Origin: Bacillota bacterium | GTDB lineage: Bacteria; Bacillota; Clostridia; Lachnospirales; Lachnospiraceae | DNA length: 64,000 bases | Direction: 5' to 3' | Assembly (NCBI GenBank): GCA_023418475.1 | Contig: JAEZZO010000055.1 | Location: forward strand, 1 to 64,000 | Part shown: positions 43,922-53,327 of the stretch, in pieces | How the letters are laid out: each line of letters starts with the position of its first letter | Numbering within the stretch: position 1 is the first letter of the stretch | The notes under the pieces: generated by a model | The model's database searches: none | Seen by the model: only the letters and a program-made list of their open reading frames with translations | Told to the model about the DNA's origin: nothing | Position numbers and translations under genes: made by a program

Positions 43922-44449
43922 GTGATTATGGAAAATGCGTATTTATATGATACCCGGCTGGGAAAAGTATTGCTTACAGAAGGAGAGGCAGGAATTACCG
44001 GATTATCTCTGTTAGGTGAATGTAAGGATACGTCATTGGATGAAGTGCTGCAGCAAGACTATCAGATAAAGGAAACCGATCTTATCAAAGAAGCAGCAAA
44101 ACAGCTTAGGGAATATCTGGATGGTGTACGAAAGCAATTTGATATCAAATTAAGTGCAAATGGAACTCTATTTCAGAAAAAGGTTTGGGACGCATTACGC
44201 GCGATTCCCTATGGCGAAACCAGAAGTTATAAAGAAATTGCAAGAGCTGTTGGAAATGAGAAAGCCGCTCGTGCTGTCGGAATGGCGAACCACAATAATC
44301 CGATTTTGTGTATCATTCCCTGTCACAGAGTAATTGGAGCAAATGGGGATCTGGTCGGCTTCGGAGCAGGACTGAATGTGAAGGAGAAACTTTTGAATTT
44401 AGAACAAACAGTTATAAAATCAGAAGAAAATTATAAAAATGAAATATAA
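43922..44449 (+). CDS. ogt: Methylated-DNA-protein-cysteine methyltransferase
   Basis: This is a 175-aa DNA repair protein that removes alkyl groups from O6-alkylguanine. The acceptor site IPCHRVIGANGDLVGFGAG is near residues 140-158 (acceptor Cys in PCHR). The HTH region IPYGETRSYKEIARAVGN precedes it. The start may be GTG 43922 or ATG 43928, both after AAGGAGG. The end overlaps the region just before pepF, so both genes may be in one operon. Confidence 0.9.
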   Translation: MIMENAYLYDTRLGKVLLTEGEAGITGLSLLGECKDTSLDEVLQQDYQIKETDLIKEAAKQLREYLDGVRKQFDIKLSANGTLFQKKVWDALRAIPYGETRSYKEIARAVGNEKAARAVGMANHNNPILCIIPCHRVIGANGDLVGFGAGLNVKEKLLNLEQTVIKSEENYKNEI

Positions 44450-44462
44450 AATGGAGGTTTCT

Positions 44463-46220
44463 ATGAATAAAGAATGGACACTGGATGTATTGTATAAAGG
44501 ATATGAAGATGTCAAATATCAGGAAGACAAGGAAGAACTGATAAAGCTTATAAAAGAATTGATGGAATTTAGTGAAAACTTAACAGGCGGGGATATGGAA
44601 GAAGAAGCTGTTATAAAAGCGGTTGATTATTTGGAACAATATCAACTTCTTGGCACGAAGCTAAGCTATTATGTGACACTGCGTCTGTCTACCAATACTA
44701 CGGACAGCCAGACCGTAAATGAGTCAAATGCCATAGAAAGACAGATTAGCTTATCCTCTAAACCCATGGCTATTATCCGTAAATACATTGCAAGTATCGA
44801 TCATATTGAAAATTACTATGATAAACATCCGAAATTATTAGCTTATAAATACATGATTGGAGAAATGAAGAAAGAAACAAAGCATATTTTGAGTGAAGAT
44901 GCGGAAGAGATAATTGCAAAATTGAATATCTCTGCCGGCTCAGCATGGAGCAGTATGCAAAGCTTTTTGACCTCTACGCTTGAGGTAGAATACAGAGGAG
45001 AGATTATTACGCTCCCAGAGGTGCGTAATCTCGCTCATAGTGAAGACAAGCAGGTGCGTAAGGATGCTTATGAAGCAGAGCTTAAAGCATATGAGAAAAT
45101 AAAAGATGCTGTGAGTTATTCTCTGAATAATATAAAAACCCAGGTCAATACAATCTGTGAGTTAAGAGGCTATGAGGATCCTCTTACAATGACCTTAATG
45201 CAATCACATATGAAGAAAGAAACATTGGAGGCTATGCTTACAGCAATTCGGGAATCACTTCCGGCTTTTCATAGCTATTTAAAATGTAAGGCAAAGCATA
45301 TGGGGTATTCCGGAGGACTCCCCTGGTATGAAATGTTTGCACCGATTGGTGAAAGCAACACCAAATTTACCACAGAGCAGACAAGAGATTATCTGGTGAA
45401 GCATTTTCAAGGCTTTTCACATGATCTTGCAGAGATGGTGGAGGAGGCTTTTGAAAATGAATGGATTGACTTTTATCCTAGAAAGGGAAAGGTTGGCGGA
45501 GCTTTTTGCGAGAACTTGCCATTTGTAAAACAAAGCCGCATTCTTACGAATTTTACAGGAGCATTAAATGATGTGGTTACACTTGCACATGAGCTTGGCC
45601 ATGCGTATCATGGGATGAATATTCAGGAACATTTGCCTTTAAATGTGGATTATAGTATGCCTGTGGCAGAAACTGCATCCACCTTTAACGAAGCCTTGAT
45701 TATGGAGGCAGTCATTAACGAAGCAGAAGGCAAAGAGAAAACGGCTTTAATAGAGAGCCAGCTGCAGGATGTTACACAGATTATTTGTGATATTTATTCC
45801 CGGTATCTATTTGAAAGTGCTGTATTTATGAAATGTAAATCCGGTTTTCTTTTCGCGGATGAACTTCAGGAGATGATGCTGAGCGCACAGAAGGAAGCAT
45901 ATGGTGATGGACTGGATCAGGAACAGCTTCATCCCTATATGTGGGTTTTAAAAGGACATTATTATTCTGAAAGTCTGAGCTTTTATAATTTCCCTTATGC
46001 CTTTGGAGGATTGCTGGCAAGAGGATTATATGAAAAATACAAGATAGAAGGCGATCGTTTTATACCCAAGTACAAAGCTTTTTTGAATGCTACAACCGTC
46101 ATGAGTGTAGAGGATGCGGCCAGAGAAGCAGAAATTGATCTGGAGGATCCAAATTTCTGGAGAAACAGTCTGAAATCAATTGAAACATTGATACAGGAAT
46201 TTAATAAGATCTGTAATTAA
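44463..46220 (+). CDS. pepF: M3 family oligoendopeptidase F
   Basis: This 585-aa cytosolic zinc oligopeptidase has the HELGHAYHGM zinc site near residue 378 and downstream ETASTFNEALIMEAVI providing the third ligand Glu. Further conserved parts are GGAFCENLPF and SLSFYNFPYAFGGLLARGLY. ATG 44463 is supported by GGAGGTT; the upstream extension is rejected because it overlaps the ogt stop. It degrades short peptides. Confidence 0.92.
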   Translation: MNKEWTLDVLYKGYEDVKYQEDKEELIKLIKELMEFSENLTGGDMEEEAVIKAVDYLEQYQLLGTKLSYYVTLRLSTNTTDSQTVNESNAIERQISLSSKPMAIIRKYIASIDHIENYYDKHPKLLAYKYMIGEMKKETKHILSEDAEEIIAKLNISAGSAWSSMQSFLTSTLEVEYRGEIITLPEVRNLAHSEDKQVRKDAYEAELKAYEKIKDAVSYSLNNIKTQVNTICELRGYEDPLTMTLMQSHMKKETLEAMLTAIRESLPAFHSYLKCKAKHMGYSGGLPWYEMFAPIGESNTKFTTEQTRDYLVKHFQGFSHDLAEMVEEAFENEWIDFYPRKGKVGGAFCENLPFVKQSRILTNFTGALNDVVTLAHELGHAYHGMNIQEHLPLNVDYSMPVAETASTFNEALIMEAVINEAEGKEKTALIESQLQDVTQIICDIYSRYLFESAVFMKCKSGFLFADELQEMMLSAQKEAYGDGLDQEQLHPYMWVLKGHYYSESLSFYNFPYAFGGLLARGLYEKYKIEGDRFIPKYKAFLNATTVMSVEDAAREAEIDLEDPNFWRNSLKSIETLIQEFNKICN

Positions 46221-46434
46221 TACACCTTCTTGTGTTTTATTATATAAATAGTAATAAAATGGTGAAACGGAATTATAAGGAAATATTATTTCACATAAAA
46301 AAGTGAATCAATCAGATACTAGTCTTGGAGCATAGAATCCTTTATGGTTATAATAACGAGTTTGTGGAAATAAATTCATAAACAGAATAAGAAACATTTG
46401 TTTGATCATAAAGCCTATATGAAAGGAGTAAGTT

Positions 46435-46650
46435 ATGTTACTGGTTGATAATCAACACCAGCTTCCGGAGGGTTTGGGATTTCGCTTAGCGCTTGATATG
46501 CAGGCCATGACGAATTTTGTTAATCTGTCGGACAGCAGCAAGAAAGATCTGATCGACTATATCAAAGGTTCTTCAACAGGGGATGATGCTAAAAATCGAG
46601 TTTCTGAAGTAGTTAGTAATCTTCATAATGGGAGCTCATTTCGTTCATAA
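46435..46650 (+). CDS. Small conserved protein of unknown function
   Basis: This is a 71-aa hydrophilic protein with a strong ribosome binding site (GAAAGGAG). It contains the phrases LPEGLGFRLALDMQAMTNF and LSDSSKKDLIDYI. Short proteins with a similar LPEGFG...LSD pattern occur as single genes in Clostridia and are annotated as hypothetical. No known motif is present. It is followed by a terminator and is monocistronic. Confidence 0.6.
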   Translation: MLLVDNQHQLPEGLGFRLALDMQAMTNFVNLSDSSKKDLIDYIKGSSTGDDAKNRVSEVVSNLHNGSSFRS

Positions 46651-46708
46651 AATCACTTATTGTTTCTGAAAGAGCATAAAATATATATTCTTAGCGGACT
46701 TATGAAAA

Positions 46709-46748
46709 GAACCTGTGACTTTACTTTTAATCCTAAAGTCACAGGTTC
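46709..46748. terminator. Bidirectional terminator
   Basis: GAACCTGTGACTTTA (46709-46723) pairs with TAAAGTCACAGGTTC (46734-46748), a perfect 15-bp stem between convergent genes. Confidence 0.75.
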
Positions 46749-46761
46749 AATATATAACAAA

Positions 46762-47148
46762 CTATAGAGTGATTTCTACCCGATTTCCATCAGGGTCGGC
46801 TACACAGCTTTCAAAATACCCATCACCGGTTGTTCTTGCAGGGCTATATAATTCATAACCGGCAGCTACGATTCTGTTAGTAAGTTCTTCTACCTTTTCT
46901 CTACTTCCCACGGAAAAAGCAACATGGTTCCAACCATTTACTTTATCCAATGCTTCGCGTTGTTCCAGCTGTTTATGATTCATGATTTCTAATCTTACCT
47001 CTGTGTCAAATGTTATGAAGTAACTGGAAAAACCATCTGCATTATGATAAATTTCATTGCTGCATCCTCCAAAAAATGAGAGATAGTAGTTCCTGGTTTT
47101 CTCTAGATTTGTAGCATAAACTGCGATGTGCGTAATTTTAACACCCAT
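46762..47148 (-). CDS. VOC family (glyoxalase-like) protein
   Basis: This 128-aa protein has a vicinal-oxygen-chelate fold. It starts with ITHIAVYATNLEKTRNYY (metal His), has RLEIMNH near residue 55, a central WNHVAFSVGS (second metal His) and a final DPDGNRVEI (metal Glu). The motif set fits glyoxalase I-like or fosfomycin-resistance-like metalloenzymes; no substrate is indicated. AAAGGAG precedes the start. Confidence 0.82.
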   Translation of the reverse strand: MGVKITHIAVYATNLEKTRNYYLSFFGGCSNEIYHNADGFSSYFITFDTEVRLEIMNHKQLEQREALDKVNGWNHVAFSVGSREKVEELTNRIVAAGYELYSPARTTGDGYFESCVADPDGNRVEITL

Positions 47149-47445
47149 GATAAATTCTCCTTTTCCATTCAGTCGATGATTTGTATTACGGTAAGGTTCA
47201 TCTTATGCTGACTGTAGAAGATATACGCTTTTTTGAATGCACAAGATATATTGAAATAACTCTGTGGATTTTTGCATTCCTACTTTAGCAATACGAAAAC
47301 TGCTGTATCGTCCATAACAAGCACGAATTTGAGTTGATCTGATCCAAATAGGATAAAATAAAACCAGTTTCATAAGGTCTCCTTTTCGATTGCTTCCAGA
47401 TAATATCTGCTTGCATAGACACTTCAGCGGATAGGTCAGTTATTA
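47149..47445. other. Intergenic gap without visible genes
   Basis: I see no ORF with a ribosome binding site, hairpin terminator or repeat in this stretch between two minus-strand genes. A promoter for the VOC gene should lie here but none is clear. Confidence 0.4.
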
Positions 47446-48315
47446 TTATCTTTCCTTACCCATAAAAAACAATGCAACTGTTCCGGGACCGGAATGTGCA
47501 CCGATCGTGGGGCTTACATAATTAATCAGGCATTCTTTTATTCCGAAGCGATCTTTCACCAGCTCGGCAACAAATTCAGCATCCTCTATACAATCGCCAT
47601 GACTGATAAAGAAGATATCATTTTCGTAAGAAAAATTCTTTAATTTATTTTCCATCATGTCAACCAGGGCTATCAGAGCCTTCTTTCTGCCCCTTACATT
47701 ATTAAGCGGAATAAGACGACCTTCATTATCTACATGAAGAACAGGCTTTACATTGATTAGCGTTCCGATGATGGCGGCAGCCTTTGATACTCTTCCGCCG
47801 CGATGCAGATGAAACAGATCATCTACCGTAAACATATGACATAACGATAATTTGTTTTTCTCAAGCCATGCGGCAGCTTCATCAATCGTCTTGCCGCTTT
47901 CCTTTAGCATAGCAGCTTTATGAACCAGTAAACCTTCTCCCAATGAAGCGCAAAGAGAATCGATTACGATAATTTTAACATCCGGACGCTCGTCACAAAT
48001 CTCTCTGCCTACTGTTGTAGCCACGGAACAGCTTCCGCTTAAAGCAGAAGAAAAAGCAATGTGCAAAATATCATATCCTTCATCTAGATATTCAGTAAAT
48101 ATTTTTCTGGCAAGATCAGGGTTAATTGCCATTGTAGTTGGCATATCACCCCCTCGCATTTTACTGTAAAACTCTTTTGAATCAAGAAATTTGTCCTCTC
48201 CGTATACAGTTCCGTTAATACTGTAATATAAGGGAAACAAGCCAATCTGATGCTGGTCAAGATATTCCTGAGGCAGATCGCTTGTAGTATCTGTTGTGAT
48301 GATATATTTTTTCAT
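47446..48315 (-). CDS. DegV family fatty-acid-binding protein, second copy
   Basis: This is a 289-aa DegV-domain protein. The N-terminus KKYIITTDTTSDLPQEYL, a central FHLHRGGRVSKAAAIIGTLI and a C-terminal GAHSGPGTVALFF are typical. It differs strongly from the first DegV at 23403-24257, so the two are old paralogues. AAAGGAT precedes the start. Confidence 0.88.
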   Translation of the reverse strand: MKKYIITTDTTSDLPQEYLDQHQIGLFPLYYSINGTVYGEDKFLDSKEFYSKMRGGDMPTTMAINPDLARKIFTEYLDEGYDILHIAFSSALSGSCSVATTVGREICDERPDVKIIVIDSLCASLGEGLLVHKAAMLKESGKTIDEAAAWLEKNKLSLCHMFTVDDLFHLHRGGRVSKAAAIIGTLINVKPVLHVDNEGRLIPLNNVRGRKKALIALVDMMENKLKNFSYENDIFFISHGDCIEDAEFVAELVKDRFGIKECLINYVSPTIGAHSGPGTVALFFMGKER

Positions 48316-48614
48316 AATGTTTTCTATCCTTTCTTCTGCGTAATAATCTTAACAAATGTGGTAATACGGAATGCAATCCCATCTTATGTAAATAAACGAC
48401 AGGAAACATAAGACCTTAAATATTTTCTTACAGGATACTCAGATGCCACTGAACAGTATCATATATAAAAAGTTATTGTATAAGTAGTTTTTAATACGAT
48501 ATCATATATTATAACATACTATAAATGATTGATACAATACTCATTTCCATAAATATGTATATTTTGTTATAGTGAATAGAATTGCAAAAAACTCTTTTCT
48601 TATGAATATACTTA
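48316..48614. other. Gap upstream of scfA
   Basis: AT-rich divergent intergenic region between the degV gene (minus) and the scfA promoter (plus). No coding frame with a binding site and no clear repeat is visible. Confidence 0.4.
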
Positions 48615-48623
48615 TGATATAAT
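48615..48623 (+). promoter_or_regulatory. Extended -10 promoter of scfA
   Basis: TGATATAAT is an extended -10 element placed 35 bp before the scfA start codon. The -35 region is poor. Confidence 0.6.
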
Positions 48624-48657
48624 AGCAAAAGTTAATAGACGCTAAGGAGGCCAAACG

Positions 48658-48798
48658 ATGAAACATATCAGGACTTTAAACACAAAAAATCTTAAAGAAA
48701 CAATGAAAAAAGGTGGATGTGGGGAATGTCAGACATCCTGCCAGTCAGCTTGCAAGACATCCTGTACAGTAGGTAATCAGAGCTGTGAAAACAAATAG
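48658..48798 (+). CDS. scfA: SCIFF ribosomal peptide precursor (six Cys in forty-five)
   Basis: This is a 46-aa precursor peptide, MKHIRTLNTKNLKETMKK followed by a Cys-rich core with Cys at residues 21, 24, 28, 32, 36 and 43. This is the Clostridia-wide SCIFF family, whose core is converted to a thioether (sactipeptide/ranthipeptide) by the radical-SAM enzyme encoded downstream. AAGGAGG lies seven bases upstream of ATG 48658. A terminator follows, so the precursor can be made in excess over the maturase. Confidence 0.93.
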   Translation: MKHIRTLNTKNLKETMKKGGCGECQTSCQSACKTSCTVGNQSCENK

Positions 48799-48856
48799 AT
48801 AATTTGTACATAGAACGCACAATCTGGTTCGCAATTATGAGATTGGAACAGTGAGT

Positions 48857-48893
48857 AAGGTGTCTTAAGAAGTTAATCATCTTGAGACACCTT
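48857..48893 (+). terminator. Terminator after scfA
   Basis: AAGGTGTCTTAAGA (48857-48870) pairs with TCTTGAGACACCTT (48880-48893), followed by T-rich sequence. Confidence 0.75.
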
Positions 48894-48985
48894 TCGTTAT
48901 AAATGGTATGGAATTAGATTAAAAAAATTTTATGTTTTATTGAATGAGGTCTTATTCCTTGTATCATGTTTGATCTTTCATGAGG

Positions 48986-49041
48986 GGCTGTCTTAAAATA
49001 TTTTTCATCTTGAATTCATGGGAAATATCTTAAGTCAGTCC
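48986..49041 (+). repeat. Hairpin between scfA and scfB
   Basis: GGCTGTCTTAAAATATTT (48986-49003) pairs with AAATATCTTAAGTCAGTCC (49023-49041) with a few mismatches. It sits in the 387-bp scfA-scfB gap, which otherwise holds a TATAAT box (49130-49135) and TTTCGCAATTACC (49144-49156), the inverted counterpart of a motif at the 6252 palindrome. Confidence 0.55.
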
Positions 49042-49185
49042 TATTCGTTGTTAAGAACATATAGATAGTGGATGAATATTCTATCATTACAAAAACAGGG
49101 TTTGGTACATGTGCAGTGTATACAAAAGGTATAATGATCGAGTTTCGCAATTACCAAAAAAACAAGTTATATAGGAGGTAATACT

Positions 49186-50625
49186 TTGATACATCAGTAT
49201 AAAAATAACGGTTACAATATTGTTTTAGACGTAAACAGCGGTATGATACATATTGTGGATGATCTGGCATATGACATCATTGAATTATATGAAAATAATA
49301 CTCCTGAGAGTATCACTGATAGTATGCTTGAAAAATATTCCAAGCCGGAAAATATGGCGCTTTTAGCCACAGAAGAAACCAACCCTGAGAATTTCAGTCT
49401 CAGTAATGAAGAACTGACAAAACTTATCGGAGAGGTTTTGGATAGCGTTGCAGAGTTGATTAAGGACGGCGCCCTCTATACAAAGGATATTTATGAAGAC
49501 TATATCAAGGATTTTAAGCAGCGCTCGACTGTGGTCAAGGCTCTCTGTCTTCATATTGCACATGACTGTAACCTGGCTTGCAGATATTGCTTTGCGGAAG
49601 AAGGAGAATATCATGGACATCGTGAGTTGATGAGCTATGAAGTCGGAAGAAAGGCACTGGATTTTCTGATTGAAAATTCCGGCAACCGAAGAAATCTGGA
49701 AGTAGATTTTTTTGGCGGAGAACCACTGATGAATTTTCAGGTTGTGAAGGACCTGGTGAAGTATGGCAGGCAACAGGAGAAGCTTCATAATAAAAAATTC
49801 CGTTTTACATTAACCACAAACGGTATTCTACTGGATGATGAAGTTATGGAATTTGTTAATCAGGAAATGAGTAATGTAGTGTTAAGTATAGACGGGCGTA
49901 AGAATATTAATGATTTGATGCGCCCCAGCAGAAATGGTAAGGGCAGCTATGATATTATTGTTCCGAAGTTTCAGAAGCTGGCGGAGAGCAGAAATCAATT
50001 AAATTATTATGTTAGGGGAACATTTACGCATAACAACCTTGATTTCTCTGAGGATGTTATACATCTTGCACAATTAGGCTTTGAACAGATTTCGGTAGAA
50101 CCCGTTGTTGCCCTTCCTGAAGATTCCTATGCGATTACAGAGGAAGATCTTCCAATCTTATATGAGCAGTATGACAAGCTGGCCAAGTATATGCTGGAAC
50201 GGAAGAAGGAAGGAAAGTCATTTAATTTCTTCCATTTTATGATTGACCTGACCGGAGGACCCTGTGTGGCGAAGCGCTTATCAGGCTGTGGCTCCGGAAC
50301 GGAATATCTTGCAGTCACGCCTTGGGGTGATTTATATCCTTGTCATCAGTTTGTTGGAATGGATGAGTACTGTATGGGTAATGTGTTTGAAGGTGTTAAA
50401 AAAACCGGATTGAGAGAAGAATTTAAACAGTGTAATGTTTATTCGAAAGAGAAGTGTAAGAAATGTTTTGCTAAATTCTTCTGCAGCGGAGGCTGTGCGG
50501 CAAATTCCTATAAATTCCATGGAGATATCAATGATGCATATGATATCGGCTGCGCACTTCAGAAGAAAAGAATTGAATGTGCAATTATGCTGAAAGCAGC
50601 TGCCGACTTAACTGGTGAAGAATAA
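49186..50625 (+). CDS. scfB: SCIFF maturase, radical SAM thioether synthase
   Basis: This is a 479-aa radical-SAM/SPASM protein that forms the thioether cross-links of the scfA peptide. The [4Fe-4S] motif HDCNLACRYCFAEEGE is near residues 124-139 (CX3CX2C). The C-terminal SPASM region has CGSGTEYLAVTPWGDLYPC and CKKCFAKFFCSGGC, binding auxiliary clusters. The start is TTG 49186 with GGAGG seven bases upstream. The N-terminal ~100 residues resemble a RiPP recognition domain. Gene order scfA-scfB is a Clostridia hallmark. Confidence 0.95.
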   Translation: MIHQYKNNGYNIVLDVNSGMIHIVDDLAYDIIELYENNTPESITDSMLEKYSKPENMALLATEETNPENFSLSNEELTKLIGEVLDSVAELIKDGALYTKDIYEDYIKDFKQRSTVVKALCLHIAHDCNLACRYCFAEEGEYHGHRELMSYEVGRKALDFLIENSGNRRNLEVDFFGGEPLMNFQVVKDLVKYGRQQEKLHNKKFRFTLTTNGILLDDEVMEFVNQEMSNVVLSIDGRKNINDLMRPSRNGKGSYDIIVPKFQKLAESRNQLNYYVRGTFTHNNLDFSEDVIHLAQLGFEQISVEPVVALPEDSYAITEEDLPILYEQYDKLAKYMLERKKEGKSFNFFHFMIDLTGGPCVAKRLSGCGSGTEYLAVTPWGDLYPCHQFVGMDEYCMGNVFEGVKKTGLREEFKQCNVYSKEKCKKCFAKFFCSGGCAANSYKFHGDINDAYDIGCALQKKRIECAIMLKAAADLTGEE

Positions 50626-50639
50626 AGCCGGGAGGTATT

Positions 50640-52397
50640 ATGGAAAACTGGGTGTTAAAGAACAAAAAAGCAGATTTTGAACAGATTGTTCATACGTGCG
50701 GTGTCAGTGAAGTGATTGCCCGATGCCTTGTGAACAAAGGACTGGAGGACCCGGAGCAGATCAAGGCATTTTTAAGACCGGATATTTTAAAACTTCATAA
50801 CCCACTTCTAATGAAGGATATGAAAAAAACTTGTGAGATTCTGAAGGTGAAGATTAAGACTGGCAGAAAAATAAGAATTATCGGTGACTATGATGTGGAT
50901 GGTGTAGTTGCAACCTATATCCTATATCGCACACTGTCTTTGCTCGGAGCGAATGTGGATTATGAGATACCGGATCGTATTAAGGACGGATATGGTATGA
51001 ATGTCAATATGGTCGAAGCTGCATATCATGAAGACATAGATACAATATTGACCTGTGATAATGGTATTGCAGCCTTGGAGCAGACAGCTCTTGCAAAGGA
51101 CTATCACATGACGGTACTTATAACAGATCATCACAGTCTGGTACAACGAGAGGACGGCAGTTTTGAAATACCGGCCGCCGATGCAGTTGTGAATCCGAAA
51201 CAGCCTGATTGCAGCTATCCTTTCAAAGGATTATGCGGTGCCGCTATTGCTTATAAACTGAGTAAAGCTTTAATAGGGACCGGCAGTATTGCAGAATATG
51301 ATGATTTTCTGGAGGAACTTCTGTCTTATACGGCAATTGCTACGGTTTGTGATGTTATGGAATTGATTGATGAGAATCGGATTATTGTAAAATATGGCCT
51401 TGAATTATTACAGAAGACAAAGAATGTTGGCTTGCTTTCACTAATGGATACTACAGCAATCAAGAAAGATGAGTTGAATGTGTTTCATCTGGGATTTGTA
51501 ATTGGTCCTTGCCTGAATGCATCCGGCAGACTGGATACTGCAAGACGGGGACTTGAGCTTTTGATGGCACATACGAAGGAGGAGGCAGTTCTCCTTGCAG
51601 AGGAAGTACGGAATTTGAATGAAGTCCGAAAAAGTATGACTGCAGAATATGTACAAAAAGCTATTTCCCTGGTTGAAGGTAGTGATCGGAAGGAGGATAA
51701 GGTATTAATACTGTATCTGGAAGGTTGTCACGAAAGTATAGCTGGTATTATTGCGGGAAGAATAAGAGAAAAATATAATAAACCAACCCTGATCTTAACA
51801 GATGCCGAGAATTGTATCAAAGGATCGGGACGTTCCATTGAACTCTATAATATGTTTGAAGAGCTGTCTAAATGCAGGGAATTGTTTTTGAAAATGGGCG
51901 GGCATCCTATGGCGGCCGGTTTTTCGTTATTACGCGAAAATATCGAAACGCTGAGAACAAGACTCAATAAGAATACCTCATTAACCGACGAAATGCTTAT
52001 TCCGAAAGTTACGATTGATATCCATCTTCCGCTTGGGTATGTAACGGAACCATTAATAAAAGAATTAAGTCAATTAGAACCCTTTGGAAAAGGAAATGAG
52101 AAACCTCTCTTTGCGGAGAAAAATCTAAAGATAAAATCTGCACTAATTATAGGTAAAAATGCAAATGGTATTCGCTTCCGTCTGATTAATCAATATGCAA
52201 GAGAAATGGATGCGATCTATTTTGGTGATGTGGTGCAGTTTTTCCAATATATTGGGAATACTTTCGGTAAAGAGGAAGCGGAGAAATTAAAAACCGGAAG
52301 AGGTGTGGATTTTACTATTTCTGTTACATATTATCCGCGTGTAAATGAATACAACGGTTTTAAAACAATTCAGCTAATGATACAAAACTATCGGTAA
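50640..52397 (+). CDS. recJ: Single-stranded-DNA-specific exonuclease RecJ
   Basis: This is a 585-aa 5'-3' exonuclease for recombination and repair. Motif I IIGDYDVDGVVATYIL is near residue 80. TDHH is near residue 159, and the DHHA1-type GGHPMAAGFSL is near residue 420. It starts 15 bp after scfB with GGGAGG. At 585 aa it is near the short Clostridial form. It is part of the conserved block leading to hisS. Confidence 0.93.
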   Translation: MENWVLKNKKADFEQIVHTCGVSEVIARCLVNKGLEDPEQIKAFLRPDILKLHNPLLMKDMKKTCEILKVKIKTGRKIRIIGDYDVDGVVATYILYRTLSLLGANVDYEIPDRIKDGYGMNVNMVEAAYHEDIDTILTCDNGIAALEQTALAKDYHMTVLITDHHSLVQREDGSFEIPAADAVVNPKQPDCSYPFKGLCGAAIAYKLSKALIGTGSIAEYDDFLEELLSYTAIATVCDVMELIDENRIIVKYGLELLQKTKNVGLLSLMDTTAIKKDELNVFHLGFVIGPCLNASGRLDTARRGLELLMAHTKEEAVLLAEEVRNLNEVRKSMTAEYVQKAISLVEGSDRKEDKVLILYLEGCHESIAGIIAGRIREKYNKPTLILTDAENCIKGSGRSIELYNMFEELSKCRELFLKMGGHPMAAGFSLLRENIETLRTRLNKNTSLTDEMLIPKVTIDIHLPLGYVTEPLIKELSQLEPFGKGNEKPLFAEKNLKIKSALIIGKNANGIRFRLINQYAREMDAIYFGDVVQFFQYIGNTFGKEEAEKLKTGRGVDFTISVTYYPRVNEYNGFKTIQLMIQNYR

Positions 52398-52482
52398 GCG
52401 AAACTACATGGCATCGGATGCAAGTACTTCCGATGCGGAACCACTTTCGCAGAGTTGCATTACGCAGTGCGAATGTAACATA
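52398..52482 (+). repeat. Palindromic repeats after recJ
   Basis: GCATCGGA (52414-52421) pairs with TTCCGATGC (52429-52437). A further hairpin, GTTGCATTACGC with GCGAATGTAAC, follows near 52454-52479. The sequence ACCACTTTCGC between them is shared with the family B element at 55644. Confidence 0.55.
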
Positions 52483-52519
52483 AGATTTTATTTTTTACAT
52501 TATATTTGGAGAAATATTC

Positions 52520-52549
52520 TTTACGAAATGTGAATGATAGTGCTATAAT
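52520..52549 (+). promoter_or_regulatory. Promoter of apt
   Basis: TTTACG (52520-52525) and an extended -10 TGCTATAAT (52541-52549) are about 18 bp apart. This would drive apt, relA and downstream genes. Confidence 0.6.
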
Positions 52550-52686
52550 TAGCATTTATAAGAGAAATATTCGTCAATAACTCTGTGTTATGTATAAAAT
52601 AAGATAAATATTTCAAAATATTTGAATTAGTTAGAGCGGCTAAGAAGAAATGCTAACGCCGAGTGGAAATACTATTTTCCCTTTGC

Positions 52687-52752
52687 AAGTTTGTGTTTGT
52701 ACTTTGCACACAAACTTAGAATGCGTAAGTAGCAACGCAGAAATGAGGTAAA
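52687..52752 (+). repeat. Palindrome family B element carrying the apt ribosome binding site
   Basis: AAGTTTGTG (52687-52695) pairs with CACAAACTT (52709-52717). A second small hairpin, TGCGT with ACGCA, follows, then AATGAGG directly before apt ATG 52755. It is nearly collinear with the element at 55644. Confidence 0.7.
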
Positions 52753-52754
52753 TT

Positions 52755-53279
52755 ATGAATAAGTTAGAGAGTTATGTAAGAAATATTCCGGATTTTCCGG
52801 AACCAGGTATCATTTTCCGGGATGTGACGAGTGTATTGCAGGATAAAGATGGCTTGAAAATGGCGATAGATCAGATGCAGGAATTGTTAACCGGATTGGA
52901 TTTTGACGTGATTGTGGGACCGGAATCAAGAGGTTTTATATTTGGTGTACCGATTGCCTATAATTTAAATAAAGCATTTGTACCGATCAGAAAAAAAGGA
53001 AAGCTGCCATGCGAAACGATTTCTATGGACTATGATCTGGAGTATGGAAAAGCAACGATAGAAGTGCATAAGGATGCAATTAAGCCGGGACAGAAGGTCG
53101 TGATTGTGGATGACCTGATTGCGACAGGCGGCACGATAGAAGCAATCACAAAGTTGATTGAGATGCTTGGCGGAGAAGTTGTAAAAATTATTTTTCTGAT
53201 GGAGCTTAAGGGACTGAAGGGCCGCGATAAATTGACTTCCTATAATGTGGATGCAATTATCCAGTATGACGGAAAGTAG
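52755..53279 (+). CDS. apt: Adenine phosphoribosyltransferase
   Basis: This 174-aa purine salvage enzyme converts adenine and PRPP to AMP. The PRPP-binding VIVDDLIATGGT is near residues 116-127, and VGPESRGFIFGVP is near residue 56. The length is typical. It is followed after 48 bp by relA, a common Firmicute order. Confidence 0.95.
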   Translation: MNKLESYVRNIPDFPEPGIIFRDVTSVLQDKDGLKMAIDQMQELLTGLDFDVIVGPESRGFIFGVPIAYNLNKAFVPIRKKGKLPCETISMDYDLEYGKATIEVHKDAIKPGQKVVIVDDLIATGGTIEAITKLIEMLGGEVVKIIFLMELKGLKGRDKLTSYNVDAIIQYDGK

Positions 53280-53327
53280 AATACGTACCATTTTGACTTG
53301 GATTTAGGAAGGAAGGGCGGTGATATC

